Shown piece after piece: positions 1 to 7,736 of a DNA stretch of 64,000 nt. Numbering within the stretch: position 1 is the stretch's first letter; every line of letters begins with the position of its first letter. A model generated the notes under the pieces. It did not search any database. It worked only from the letters and a program-made list of their open reading frames with translations, and was not told where the DNA came from. The position numbers and the translations under genes were made by a program. This DNA is from an uncultured Clostridia bacterium. Lineage in GTDB: Bacteria > Bacillota > Clostridia > Oscillospirales > Acutalibacteraceae. The DNA lies in assembly GCA_937907605.1 (NCBI GenBank), contig CALCYI010000027.1, forward strand, positions 1-64,000. The letters are read 5' to 3'.

Positions 1-206
1 CCTGCAAGTAGCTGCTTGCATACCACGGGAGTTTCACCCACCAAGGTTCGCTGTTACTTGGTCGCACATAGTACGGATGATTCGCCACGGCTGTCATCGC
101 CTACGCAGGTTGCAATCCTACTCTCTATATAACCTTTATCGCTCCTTACTTCTCACAAGAAGTCTATCATGGCGTGGTTATAGTCAGGGCTTGTGCTTTC
201 GCACAC
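1..206 (-). ncRNA. 5' part of a structured RNA element, possibly group II intron-like (truncated by window edge)
   Basis: No convincing reading frame is seen here. Read on the minus strand, the segment is a run of short stems with GNRA-like or small loops. Examples are GTGC-gaaa-GCAC near 193-204, ACTTCT-tgtg-AGAAGT near 156-171, ACCAAG...CTTGGT at about 41-63, GGG-tgaaa-CTCCC at about 26-40 and TGCAAG...CTTGCA at about 3-20. The minus-strand text starts its structured part with GTGTG at 206-202, which fits the GUGYG 5' end of group II introns, so domain I of such an intron is one reading. A retron-type or IscB-associated guide RNA is another. Any intron-encoded or associated protein would lie outside the window. 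That it is a structured RNA is fairly clear; the class is a guess. Confidence 0.4.
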
Positions 207-504
207 CGCTTTGAATCAGTTGATGAACTGGTATTCAGTTTTCGCATCTACCATATTAACAGATACAAAATCGTTTGTCAATACTTTTTAGAATATTTGT
301 TCGTATAAATTTTACACGGTTTAAGGTAGCGTTGAACTGACAATAGCACTGTCATTTTCAACAAATACCCTCTATATATTAGGACAGTAAAATGAGGATT
401 GTAAACCGTTTTGAATGCCTAATTATAATGAGTAATCATCTTTTAATTCATCCGATTAATCAGTAGTTGTTGAGTTAATTATATCACATAAAAGCAGCGT
501 TGAT
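207..504. other. AT-rich non-coding gap
   Basis: No gene is supported in this stretch. It contains the minus-strand promoter at 253-281 that points into the structured RNA, and a small leader hairpin (AACTG/CAGTT, about 224-238 on the plus strand). The remainder up to the esterase stop is low-GC sequence with no further signal I can name. Confidence 0.5.
253..281 (-). promoter_or_regulatory. promoter for the left-edge RNA
   Basis: On the minus strand TTGACA (281-276) and TAATAT (258-253) are separated by 17 bases. A transcript would start near 246 and run straight into the structured element at 206-1. Confidence 0.5.
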
Positions 505-1500
505 TTACCTGCTCAAAATTTCGCAGACTTGTTCAAATGCGTCCTCTGCCTCAGGTATCGGATACAAAGGATAGACATGGTTTAATCCCTCGCCGATATA
601 CAGCTCGGAACGGATATTCTTTTCCTGAAGCATATCGTAAAAATCGGTCACATCAGGGTAAAAGATTTCCCTTGTTCCGACAAACAGATACACATTTTGC
701 AGGGAAGAAATATCTCCGAAAATGGGGCTGACCTTATAATCCTTTATATCTAAATCTCCTGACCAGCATTTTCCCATCTCAACAAGACCATATGCCGACA
801 GCATCGGGTCAACAGCCTCGTAATCTGTCGCTTCGGGATTAGACATAGAAATATCCATCCACGGAGAGAAAAGAATCATCTTGTCAGGCTGACTGAGCCC
901 GAGCTCGGCAAGGTACTCGCAGAAAGCAACAGACAGTCCGCCGCCTGCGGAATCGCCCATAATGATGACGGGGATTTCGGAAGCGTTCAGCTTATCCTCA
1001 TAAATGTCGGTGAGAAGGGAAAAGGTTTCCTCCCAAGTGTGATTCGGCGCAAGAGGATAGATAGGGAAGATAACTTCGGCGTTCATTTTCTGCGCAAGCT
1101 TGTCGCAAACTTTAAAATAATTTGAATTAGCGTCATTGATATATGCACCGCCATGAAGGTATAGAATAATATAGTCGGGCGTATCAGACGGCATAAGCGT
1201 GTAAACAGTACTGCCGTTTACCGTCTCTTCAATTACTTTTGATTTCACTTTTGTATCAAGCATATAAGGCTCCGCAGCCTTTCGCAATTCTATGTATTTT
1301 GCGCACTCCTCTTCATCCTCAAATTTGTTTTTCGTTCCGGCAATTCTGAGAACAGCCTCAGAAAGAGTAGCCATATCCGAGCGATGCCATACAGCATGTG
1401 AAACAACGGTAAGACTACCGAACAAAATGGCAATCGTGCATATTATAATAACAATAGTTTTAAGAAACTTCTTTGAACTTTTCTTTCTTGTGTTTTTCAT
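505..1500 (-). CDS. membrane-anchored alpha/beta hydrolase (HSL-type esterase)
   Basis: A 331-residue alpha/beta-hydrolase of the hormone-sensitive-lipase group. It has a basic N-terminus and one hydrophobic segment (about residues 14-36), so the enzyme is probably anchored on the outer face of the membrane. The oxyanion-hole motif HGGAY is at 116-120 and the nucleophile elbow GDSAGG at 182-187 (Ser184). Asp283 (in YPDVTDF) and His308 (in LNHVY) complete the likely triad. It should hydrolyse short carboxyl esters; the substrate cannot be told. It is the last gene of a leftward set with the nitroreductase and TetR regulator, 16 bases after the nitroreductase stop, so it is probably under TetR control. 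The family call is firm. Confidence 0.85.
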   Translation of the reverse strand: MKNTRKKSSKKFLKTIVIIICTIAILFGSLTVVSHAVWHRSDMATLSEAVLRIAGTKNKFEDEEECAKYIELRKAAEPYMLDTKVKSKVIEETVNGSTVYTLMPSDTPDYIILYLHGGAYINDANSNYFKVCDKLAQKMNAEVIFPIYPLAPNHTWEETFSLLTDIYEDKLNASEIPVIIMGDSAGGGLSVAFCEYLAELGLSQPDKMILFSPWMDISMSNPEATDYEAVDPMLSAYGLVEMGKCWSGDLDIKDYKVSPIFGDISSLQNVYLFVGTREIFYPDVTDFYDMLQEKNIRSELYIGEGLNHVYPLYPIPEAEDAFEQVCEILSR

Positions 1501-1516
1501 AGCATTTTCCTTCCTG

Positions 1517-2356
1517 TCAGTGAGTTACCCACGAAAACAGATATTTCATACCGTTTGGTGCGGAGATACTTATATTGGAAAGGGTTAAAAATGTTCCTTT
1601 AAGAGAGCACTCTTCAGCTGCTAAGTGAAAATGACAGGCGCCGATTCCGACATCCAGCCGCTGCAAATCATAGGGATATTTACCCTTAGGATTTTCTTCA
1701 CGGTAAAAATGGAAGGCATTATCTTTACAGACCACTCTCCACGGCTGGCGGTTTGCGGCAGAGGGTGCCAGGCGGAGCATTTCGAGAGGGAACGCATATT
1801 CTCCCGCCTTTTCCTTCGTCAGCGGATTTCCAAATTCATTTTCAAAAAACAATTCAGACCATTCTTTCCGCTTATCTGCATTGCTGAATTTTCTGAAGAC
1901 ACTGTTAACAAGCGTCTTTTTTTCAAGCGGATAACCTATTGGACAGACGATGGGGAATATTTCATCCTCGCTTATATTCATTGCGTTTGAAAATTGCTCT
2001 CTGTTAAAGGTGCCTGCCAGCCAACAGGTGCCGAGTCCCTCGGCGGCAGCGGCAAGCACTAACTTTTCAAAACGGTAGCCCACCGCCTCCATTGCGCCCT
2101 CTGTGTTTTTTACCGTCACGCCGAGGAACGAAGTTGCGCCACGAATGACACCGTAGGTTCCAAGCCTTTCGGCGTCCGTATCCTTCTTTGCTTCTAACAA
2201 ATATATGTTTATCGGCACGGGAAAAGGTCCTTCCTCGCTGCCGAATTTGCTTATCCAACCGTTAATCAAAGATTTGTCCTTTTCCGACAAGGGACGGTTT
2301 TCATAGGCACGAACGCTTTTTCTCATTCTTACTGCTTGCTCGACATCAAACATCAT
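1517..2356 (-). CDS. nitroreductase-family protein (TM nitroreductase type)
   Basis: A 279-residue FMN-dependent nitroreductase-like protein. The N-terminal RKSVRAY (12-18) is the usual start of the fold. The segment LAPSAANRQPWRVV (about 196-209) is the flavin-binding stretch placed late in the chain, as in the two-lobed TM1586-like subgroup. It is expected to reduce nitro or quinone substrates with NAD(P)H; the real substrate is unknown. Two ATGs in a row (2356 and 2353) follow GAGGTGAC, so either may be used. The start overlaps the end of the TetR gene by 11 bases, which indicates translational coupling and one transcript (tetR, nitroreductase, esterase). Confidence 0.85.
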   Translation of the reverse strand: MMFDVEQAVRMRKSVRAYENRPLSEKDKSLINGWISKFGSEEGPFPVPINIYLLEAKKDTDAERLGTYGVIRGATSFLGVTVKNTEGAMEAVGYRFEKLVLAAAAEGLGTCWLAGTFNREQFSNAMNISEDEIFPIVCPIGYPLEKKTLVNSVFRKFSNADKRKEWSELFFENEFGNPLTKEKAGEYAFPLEMLRLAPSAANRQPWRVVCKDNAFHFYREENPKGKYPYDLQRLDVGIGACHFHLAAEECSLKGTFLTLSNISISAPNGMKYLFSWVTH

Positions 2357-2918
2357 GATATGTCACCTCGTTTTTGTTGATTGATGAAGTAATAACTTTT
2401 GCACATATTTCACCCATTTCTTCCGGTGTTTCCTTCATCCCTGAATTAAACCAGTCCGTAAGGATATATACGAATGCTCCTTCGCAGGAAGCCTTGAAAT
2501 AATGATCTTCAATAGTAGGGGAAGGATAAGGCGATTCTAACAGCACTCCGTCATTCAGCTTTAGATTGGCTTTAAGATAAATGTCAAAATAATCGCTGTT
2601 TTCTTTAATCGTTTTGAAGAAATCTACATACCATTCCCTGCGGTTCGTCAGAAACAGTTCACTTTTTAATGAAGTAATAATCTCTTGAAACACACTGCGG
2701 CAAATATCAGCGACAAGATCTTCCTTTGATTCGTAATTGCGATAAAAAGCGAGCCTTGAAACCCCCGCTCGTTTGGCGATTTCCGTGACCGTAATTTTTT
2801 CAAAATCCATATCGCCCATAAGCTTAAACATAGCAATGCGCAGGCATTCACGCGTGATTCTATTAGACTCCTCATTTGACATTCTCAGAATTTCCTTTTT
2901 TTCAAGTTCTGTTTTCAT
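2346..2918 (-). CDS. TetR/AcrR-family transcriptional regulator
   Basis: A 190-residue TetR-family repressor. The helix-turn-helix is at about residues 42-69 (ITVTEIAKRAGVSRLAFYRN, then the KEDLV stretch). The remaining 120 residues are the helical ligand-binding and dimer region. I place the start at the ATG at 2918 rather than the longer frame to 2942, because AGAGGGT sits just upstream of it. An 11-bp inverted repeat at 3000-3027, inside the divergent promoter region, is the obvious operator, so the protein should repress itself with the downstream nitroreductase and esterase, and also the rightward set beginning at 3078. The inducer is unknown. Confidence 0.88.
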   Translation of the reverse strand: MKTELEKKEILRMSNEESNRITRECLRIAMFKLMGDMDFEKITVTEIAKRAGVSRLAFYRNYESKEDLVADICRSVFQEIITSLKSELFLTNRREWYVDFFKTIKENSDYFDIYLKANLKLNDGVLLESPYPSPTIEDHYFKASCEGAFVYILTDWFNSGMKETPEEMGEICAKVITSSINKNEVTYHDV

Positions 2919-2978
2919 ATTTACCCTCTTTCGCCGTAACAAAACACCTTGCTTTTGTTTAGCCCGATATTAAAACCA

Positions 2979-3007
2979 TTGACATATTATGATTTGCAAT
3001 GTTATAC
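2979..3007 (+). promoter_or_regulatory. rightward promoter of the 3078 operon
   Basis: TTGACA at 2979-2984, a 17-base spacer and TTATAC at 3002-3007 (or TATACT at 3003-3008 with an 18-base spacer). The -10 element lies inside the palindrome at 3000-3027. Confidence 0.75.
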
Positions 3008-3027
3008 TTGATGTAACAAGTGTAACA
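3000..3027. promoter_or_regulatory. palindromic operator of the TetR regulator
   Basis: Inverted repeat TGTTATACTTG / CAAGTGTAACA around a 6-base centre, one mismatch in 11 pairs. It covers the -10 elements of both divergent promoters, the usual position for a TetR-family repressor site. Assignment to the adjacent regulator is inferred from position. Confidence 0.7.
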
Positions 3028-3047
3028 CCGTTTCATTTGTTTGTCAA
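3019..3047 (-). promoter_or_regulatory. leftward promoter of the tetR-nitroreductase-esterase operon
   Basis: On the minus strand TTGACA (3047-3042), 17 bases, TACACT (3024-3019). Its -10 lies in the right half of the shared palindrome, so it faces the rightward promoter. Confidence 0.7.
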
Positions 3048-3077
3048 TATCAAAAAATTATAAAGGAGATCTTCAAA

Positions 3078-3521
3078 ATGGGAACATTAAGACAAGTTAA
3101 AAACGCAATGCGTATGGATAAGGTGCTTCGCCCAATGCTGGTGCGTTCTATGCTACATGAGATATTGCTCGACCTTGATGGCGACAAGGTTGCAGATATA
3201 GCACTTATCGACAACAACCGCGACGGCGATATCGACATGATCGCCGTGGATGCCACGGGCAATGGCGACTTCAACCTTTATGTCGGCGATACAGACGGAA
3301 ACGGAGTTATTGATACCGTTGAGTTCTATGACGACGGCGACGATATGCCGATCGCAGCGTATTTCGGCAGAAATGTTGAAGAGAGATTTATCGAGCTCGG
3401 CGCCGCCATCTATGCCCGCATTATCGCAGGCGAGCTCATTGCGGACGAACTAATCCGTGAATTCACCGACTTTGAGGAACGTGCGGAAGAGGAATACGCA
3501 AAGGTAAAAGAAGATAAATAG
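3078..3521 (+). CDS. small acidic protein with four 13-residue Asp-rich (calcium-loop-like) repeats
   Basis: 147 residues, no signal peptide. Residues 31-82 are four contiguous 13-residue units with Asp at 32, 45, 58 and 71 and further Asp/Asn at fixed offsets. The last unit contains DTDGNGVIDTVE (71-82), which fits an EF-hand loop residue by residue. The lack of helices between units looks more like thrombospondin type-3 or FG-GAP style Ca2+ loops than paired EF hands. An N-terminal basic helix and a C-terminal charged helix flank the repeats. It starts after AAGGAGAT and is the first gene behind the TetR-controlled promoter, 18 bases before the ferritin-like gene. I do not recognise the family; divalent-metal binding is an inference from the repeats. 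Confidence 0.75.
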   Translation: MGTLRQVKNAMRMDKVLRPMLVRSMLHEILLDLDGDKVADIALIDNNRDGDIDMIAVDATGNGDFNLYVGDTDGNGVIDTVEFYDDGDDMPIAAYFGRNVEERFIELGAAIYARIIAGELIADELIREFTDFEERAEEEYAKVKEDK

Positions 3522-3539
3522 AATCAGGAGAAAATCATA

Positions 3540-3998
3540 ATGGAAAACAAAGATATAATTATTGCGGGATTACAGGGTATCGTTACAGAGCTTTCACAGC
3601 AGGCAGACGGTCATATAATACAGTCAAAGATATTTGCCGGTGAAGGCTTTACAAAGCTCGCCGATAAGTATTCGGAGCACGCAACCGAGGAACGAGGCTA
3701 TGTGGAGCAATGTATTGACCGTATTCTCGACCTCGGCGGAGAAGTAAAGATTGAAGCAAAGCAGGCTGCGCCCACCTATAAGGATCCTATTGAGTGGGTA
3801 AAGTATGACCTTGAGGTTTCCAAGACGGGCTTGGCAGGTCTTGCCAAACTGATTGAAGCAGCTATAAAGGATCCCGTTACATTTGAAATTTTAGTTGCTT
3901 ACTACAAGGATGAAGAAGAGGATTTGCATTGGGGTGAGCAGCAGCTTGAATTAATTGAAATGATTGGTAAGCAAAATTGGCTGCTCCAACAGTTATAA
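3540..3998 (+). CDS. ferritin-like four-helix protein
   Basis: A 152-residue mostly helical protein resembling the bacterioferritin/ferritin-like group. Acidic and His residues fall where diiron ligands are expected: an early Glu in helix 1, HATEERGYVEQ near 46-56, and an EEEDLHWGEQ segment near 127-136. No haem-binding Met is evident. Iron storage or peroxide handling is possible but not shown. The start has a good site (CAGGAGAAA). It lies between the Asp-repeat protein and the carboxylesterase on one transcript. Confidence 0.6.
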   Translation: MENKDIIIAGLQGIVTELSQQADGHIIQSKIFAGEGFTKLADKYSEHATEERGYVEQCIDRILDLGGEVKIEAKQAAPTYKDPIEWVKYDLEVSKTGLAGLAKLIEAAIKDPVTFEILVAYYKDEEEDLHWGEQQLELIEMIGKQNWLLQQL

Positions 3999-4011
3999 TA
4001 CGGAGGTCAAT

Positions 4012-5478
4012 ATGGCTGATTATATCGTTTCTACCGCATACGGTGCGGTTCAGGGCATCAAAGAAAACAACTACGTTGCATTTAAAGGAATTCCTTTTGC
4101 AAAGGCGCCCGTTGGTGAACTGCGCTTCAAACCGCCTGTAAATCCGGCATCTTGGGTGGGCGTTCGCGTATGCGATACCTACGGTCCCATTGAGCCTCGC
4201 CCGTTGAATTCCATCGGCGGCGTTGTCGGCGGCGGCTCGGAAACGCCTTGCTCCGAGGACTGTCTTTATCTGAATATTTACACACCTGCTACGGACGAAA
4301 AAAAACGCCCTGTACTGTTTAACATTCACGGAGGCGCATTTCAGACGGGCGACCATTCTCTTAATTCAGACCCTGACGGAACAACTGCGATGGACTGCGT
4401 GCTTGTAACTGCAAGCTATCGCCTCGGCGTGCTTGGTTTTTTACAGCTTGACCGCTATCTCGGTGAGGACTATATCCAGTCAGGTAACTCAGGTATGCTG
4501 GATATTATCAAGGCGCTTGAATGGGTGCACGGAAACATTGAGGGCTTTGGCGGCGATCCTGAGAAAATTATCGTTGCGGGACAGTCCGCAGGCGCAAAAA
4601 TGGCAAGCGCCCTGCTTTGCACGCACAAAGCAAAGGGGCTGTTCAGCGCCGTTATGATGGACAGCGGCGCAACAAGCGCTATCCGCGATATTCACACAGC
4701 ACAGGAGATTGCGGAAAAATTTGCCGTTGCTTACGGTCTTACAAAGGAAAACGCCGAAGAAAAGCTGCTGAATGCTCCGTGGGAAACACTGATGCAATAT
4801 CAGGGCGTGCTTTTTGCCGGTCCGTCGCTTCAAAACCTCGGTCCCGTTTTTGACGGCGTTAACTTTGACGGAACGGACGCGCTGGAAATCATCCGTTCCG
4901 GAAAAGCGAATTATGTTACAATTCTCGGCGGCTACAACAGGGATGAATATTCAAGCCTGATGGCGTATTATCCAATGAAAAGCATTGATGATTTGGTTGG
5001 CTTTTTCGGCAGAAACACGCCGTATATTATGAGTGTACTTGAAAAATACCATATTCAGGGAGACACCAAACGGCTTGTTGCCATAGTTTCAAGATACTTC
5101 TACGGCTTTCCGTGTATAGATATGTTTGACGCATTTGCAAAGGCAGATAAAGGCAACGCTATGTACCTTTACCGCTTTGATTGGGATTGCGGCGGAAACG
5201 GTGCAGGGCATACGCTGTGCTCGGGAATTGCAACGGGCTGCACAGCTGTTATGGATCCGAGAGTTACCTCATATCCCGATTATGACATAGTATATCGGCA
5301 GACGGCGGCTATGTGGAATGCTTTTATCAAAACACAAAACCCAAACGTGCCGGAGCTTCCCGAATGGCCTAAGTATGATAAAGAAACCCGTCAGGCAATG
5401 TTTATAGATGTTCAAAGCCACGTCGGTGAAATTGAGCATACCGACCCGAACATTTCTACACAGACCTTGAGACTTTAA
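4012..5478 (+). CDS. type-B carboxylesterase (para-nitrobenzyl esterase family)
   Basis: A 488-residue carboxylesterase of full family length. Visible are the type-B signature EDCLYLN (82-88), the oxyanion HGGAF (106-110), the nucleophile elbow GQSAGA (Ser192), Glu312 in NRDEYS and His400 in GAGH, a complete Ser-Glu-His triad. There is no signal peptide, so it acts in the cytoplasm. The start is the ATG at 4012 after CGGAGGTC; a longer frame to 3964 would run inside the upstream gene. Together with the nitroreductase and second esterase across the operator, it suggests a xenobiotic or ester-antibiotic response, but that is inference. Confidence 0.9.
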   Translation: MADYIVSTAYGAVQGIKENNYVAFKGIPFAKAPVGELRFKPPVNPASWVGVRVCDTYGPIEPRPLNSIGGVVGGGSETPCSEDCLYLNIYTPATDEKKRPVLFNIHGGAFQTGDHSLNSDPDGTTAMDCVLVTASYRLGVLGFLQLDRYLGEDYIQSGNSGMLDIIKALEWVHGNIEGFGGDPEKIIVAGQSAGAKMASALLCTHKAKGLFSAVMMDSGATSAIRDIHTAQEIAEKFAVAYGLTKENAEEKLLNAPWETLMQYQGVLFAGPSLQNLGPVFDGVNFDGTDALEIIRSGKANYVTILGGYNRDEYSSLMAYYPMKSIDDLVGFFGRNTPYIMSVLEKYHIQGDTKRLVAIVSRYFYGFPCIDMFDAFAKADKGNAMYLYRFDWDCGGNGAGHTLCSGIATGCTAVMDPRVTSYPDYDIVYRQTAAMWNAFIKTQNPNVPELPEWPKYDKETRQAMFIDVQSHVGEIEHTDPNISTQTLRL

Positions 5479-5499
5479 GCCGCCGAAATAATAAATGCA

Positions 5500-5541
5500 A
5501 AATGCACTTGGGAGGCTTTTAGCTTCCCAAGTGCATTTGTT
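5500..5541 (+). terminator. strong hairpin after the carboxylesterase
   Basis: A 14-bp perfect stem (AAATGCACTTGGGA / TCCCAAGTGCATTT, 5500-5513 and 5525-5538) followed by GTTTAAT. It ends 35 bases before the GTG start of the next gene, so it either terminates the esterase message or attenuates read-through into the permease genes. Confidence 0.7.
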
Positions 5542-5572
5542 TAATACAGTAAAACTGTCAGGAGAGATAATA

Positions 5573-6484
5573 GTGGAAACAACGCTTATACTGCTGCAAC
5601 AGGTGCTGATTATGTTCCTGCTTACTGCAATCGGCTTTATTGCCTATCGTTCAAAGAAAATATCCGACGAGGGCAGTAAAACGATTGGAAATCTTTTAAT
5701 CTATATTTCACTGCCCGCTGTAATTATTAAAGGCTTTATTGTGGAACGAAGCAAGGAGAGAATGCTCGGTCTGCTTATCAGTATGCTGCTGGCTGCGCTT
5801 GCGCTTTCGGTTTGCATTATTGTTTCAAGGCTTTGTTTTAAAAAGGACGCCATAGCGTCCTTCGGCGCTGCCTTTTCCAATCCGGGCTTTTTCGGTATTC
5901 CTCTGATTACAGCAATTCTTGACGATTCCGCCGTATTTTATATTGCGCCGTTTATCGCCTTTTTGAATCTTTTGCAGTGGTCGTACGGCGTTTCTCTTTT
6001 AACTGGGAAAAAGACGGGGCTTAAGGCAAAAAACGTTTTTACCGCTCCGTTTATGCTTGCTATTTTAGTTGGACTTGTTCTGTTTTTTACACAGCTGCGT
6101 CTTCCGCTGCTTCTGTCAAAAACGCTTGATTTCTGCGCAGGGCTGAACACCCCGCTTGCAATGTTTGCTGTGGGCGTTTATCTGGCGCAGTGTCGCTTCG
6201 GTAAAATGCTGAAAAAAGGAAAACTGTACGCTGTATCCGTCGTCAGACTGGTTTTTATTCCGCTTTTCGTTTTCGCAATACTGACGGTTATTCCTAATAT
6301 TAATAATGATATACGATACGCCGTATTGATTGCTACAGCCTGTCCCGTTGGTTCAAATCTTGCCGTCTATGCGCAGCTGCACGATAAGGATTATACTTAC
6401 GCAGTGGAAACGGTTGCTGTTTCAACCCTGTTGTGTATAGTGACCATCCCGTTGCTTGTCAGTCTTGCAGGGCTGTTTTGGTAA
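5573..6484 (+). CDS. AEC (auxin efflux carrier) family permease
   Basis: A 303-residue integral membrane protein with about 10 hydrophobic segments. Features of the AEC/MleP family are visible: an early segment with FLLTAIGFIAYRSKKISDEGSK, a GFFGIPL motif in the middle, and a C-terminal block with CPVGSNLAVYAQ. Family members move small organic acids or malonate-like anions; the substrate here is unknown. I choose GTG at 5573, preceded by GGAGAG at 5561-5566. The frame is open upstream to 5495, but that part lies within the terminator hairpin. Downstream is a CmpB-like membrane gene. Confidence 0.85.
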   Translation: METTLILLQQVLIMFLLTAIGFIAYRSKKISDEGSKTIGNLLIYISLPAVIIKGFIVERSKERMLGLLISMLLAALALSVCIIVSRLCFKKDAIASFGAAFSNPGFFGIPLITAILDDSAVFYIAPFIAFLNLLQWSYGVSLLTGKKTGLKAKNVFTAPFMLAILVGLVLFFTQLRLPLLLSKTLDFCAGLNTPLAMFAVGVYLAQCRFGKMLKKGKLYAVSVVRLVFIPLFVFAILTVIPNINNDIRYAVLIATACPVGSNLAVYAQLHDKDYTYAVETVAVSTLLCIVTIPLLVSLAGLFW

Positions 6485-6517
6485 CTAAAAAAAGTGTAAT
6501 GAAAAAGGAGAGCGGAT

Positions 6518-7180
6518 ATGACAGAAACTTTGACAAAAACGCATATTGATTATTCAAAACTATTTTTGCTGTTTCTTTTCGGCAGCCTTTTCGGCGTGCT
6601 GATGGAGGGCGTTTTCTGCCTGATTCGTTTCGGACATTGGGAAACTCACGTGGTTTCCGTATGGTTGCCGCTATGTATTCTTTACGGTATAGGTGCTATA
6701 GCTTATTTTATCGGCGGAGCCTTTCTTCAAAACGAAAAGGTTTTAATACAGTTCCTGTTATTTGGACTGCTTGGCACGGGGCTTGAATTTATCAGCGGCT
6801 GGATTTTAGAACACGGACTCAAAATGTATGCATGGGATTACAGCAAGCATTTTTTAAATTACCACGGCTATATCAGCCCTAAAATGTTTGTAGCGTGGGG
6901 GATAATAGGCGTATTGTTTACACCGCTTGTCCCTGCCGTTGACGGTGTGCTCGGCCATTTTCAGGGCAACGGCTGGAACATTGCCGTTGCGGTGCTTTCC
7001 GTATTGATTGCGGTTGATTTATCCTTCACGGGCTTCTGCCTTGTTCGTTGGGCAGGCAGGCACGAGGGTAAAGCTGCCTCCAACAGTATTGAAGAATTTA
7101 TTGATACAAAATATGACGATGAATTTATGAGCAATCGTTTTTGCGAGTGGCATTTTATTAGCGATAAATCGAAAAATTAA
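6518..7180 (+). CDS. CmpB-like putative ABC-transporter permease family protein
   Basis: A 220-residue polytopic membrane protein with five to six hydrophobic segments and a charged C-terminal tail. The motif FGVLMEGVFCL followed by LYGIGA is characteristic of the widespread Firmicutes family called 'putative ABC transporter permease' (CmpB, type IV). No ATPase partner is next to it and its function is not established. It starts with ATG after AAAGGAGAG and follows the AEC permease by 33 bases, so the two are probably co-transcribed. Confidence 0.75.
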   Translation: MTETLTKTHIDYSKLFLLFLFGSLFGVLMEGVFCLIRFGHWETHVVSVWLPLCILYGIGAIAYFIGGAFLQNEKVLIQFLLFGLLGTGLEFISGWILEHGLKMYAWDYSKHFLNYHGYISPKMFVAWGIIGVLFTPLVPAVDGVLGHFQGNGWNIAVAVLSVLIAVDLSFTGFCLVRWAGRHEGKAASNSIEEFIDTKYDDEFMSNRFCEWHFISDKSKN

Positions 7181-7441
7181 GTCATAATATATCGAAACTT
7201 CACAATTACTATCGGAGGCTATCCATAAGGAATGATTTTCACTCCTTGTCTTAATTCATACAAAAAACCTTTTCAAACAATAAGTGCCGTTTTTTGCCGA
7301 TTTTTTACTGCTCAAGAACAGAGAAAAATGCTAATTATTTTACAGCGTTATAGTTTTCATATTCTTCATCATTATAAGCGTTATTATCTGCTAAAATCCA
7401 ATTTTTACTGGTCAAGACGGATAAGTTATTAAATGAGTTAA
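7181..7441. other. non-coding gap with a 16-bp direct repeat
   Basis: No supported gene. It holds a small hairpin (AAGGA/TCCTT, about 7229-7247) and two near-identical 16-mers, TTTTTACTGCTCAAGA at 7302-7317 and TTTTTACTGGTCAAGA at 7402-7417, exactly 100 bases apart. An open frame at 7232-7432 lacks a convincing ribosome site and resembles nothing I know. Confidence 0.5.
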
Positions 7442-7463
7442 GGCAGGGATTTTCATCCCTGCC
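7442..7463. terminator. hairpin between convergent genes
   Basis: Perfect 9-bp stem GGCAGGGAT/ATCCCTGCC at 7442-7463 with a four-base loop, between the CmpB-like gene and the leftward DUF6809 gene. T-tracts on either side are weak, so this is a modest terminator for one or both directions. Confidence 0.55.
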
Positions 7464-7468
7464 TCGTC

Positions 7469-7732
7469 TTATGTATATGCTTCTATTGTGAATCTTGCAC
7501 CTAATTTAAAACCGACCTTAAAGCGGTCAAGTTCAATAAGATTTGCAAATTCTTCGCTCGCTGTTAGTAGTTTTTCTAATAGTTCTTTTTGCTCGTTATT
7601 TAGGGTCGCTCTCAGATGTTCCTGATTTTGATTCACTAAATTGAGTGCTTCTTTGTAATTTGCATTATTCTCAATGCGACTGTATTCCGTCGGCGTAATA
7701 TTGCCATACCAAAGCTCTTCAAGAATATCCAT
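7469..7732 (-). CDS. DUF6809-type protein, transposon companion of TnpV
   Basis: 87 residues from the ATG at 7732, which is preceded by CGAGGT. The opening MDILEELWYGNITP is typical of a small family that sits next to tnpV in Clostridia transposons and integrative elements. The rest is helical and charged. Its start lies just past the tnpV stop, so the two form a pair. No function is established. No recombinase or transposase accompanies it in this window, so it is probably part of an element remnant. Confidence 0.65.
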   Translation of the reverse strand: MDILEELWYGNITPTEYSRIENNANYKEALNLVNQNQEHLRATLNNEQKELLEKLLTASEEFANLIELDRFKVGFKLGARFTIEAYT

Positions 7733-7736
7733 AACG

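Noticed and set aside
1..206. Fragment of ribosomal RNA or a CRISPR array
   Set aside because: No recognisable rRNA core sequences and no regular direct repeats with spacers.
3000..3027. WalR box (TGTAAC repeats)
   Set aside because: The two TGTAAC units are spaced by 3, not 5, bases and are better explained as arms of the TetR palindrome.
3078..3521. Dockerin module of a cellulosome
   Set aside because: Acidic loops are contiguous at 13 residues, lack the 22-residue duplicated loop-helix form, and there is no signal peptide.
7232..7432. 66-codon open frame
   Set aside because: No convincing ribosome site for its start, unnatural composition, and it spans the direct repeats; looks like chance.
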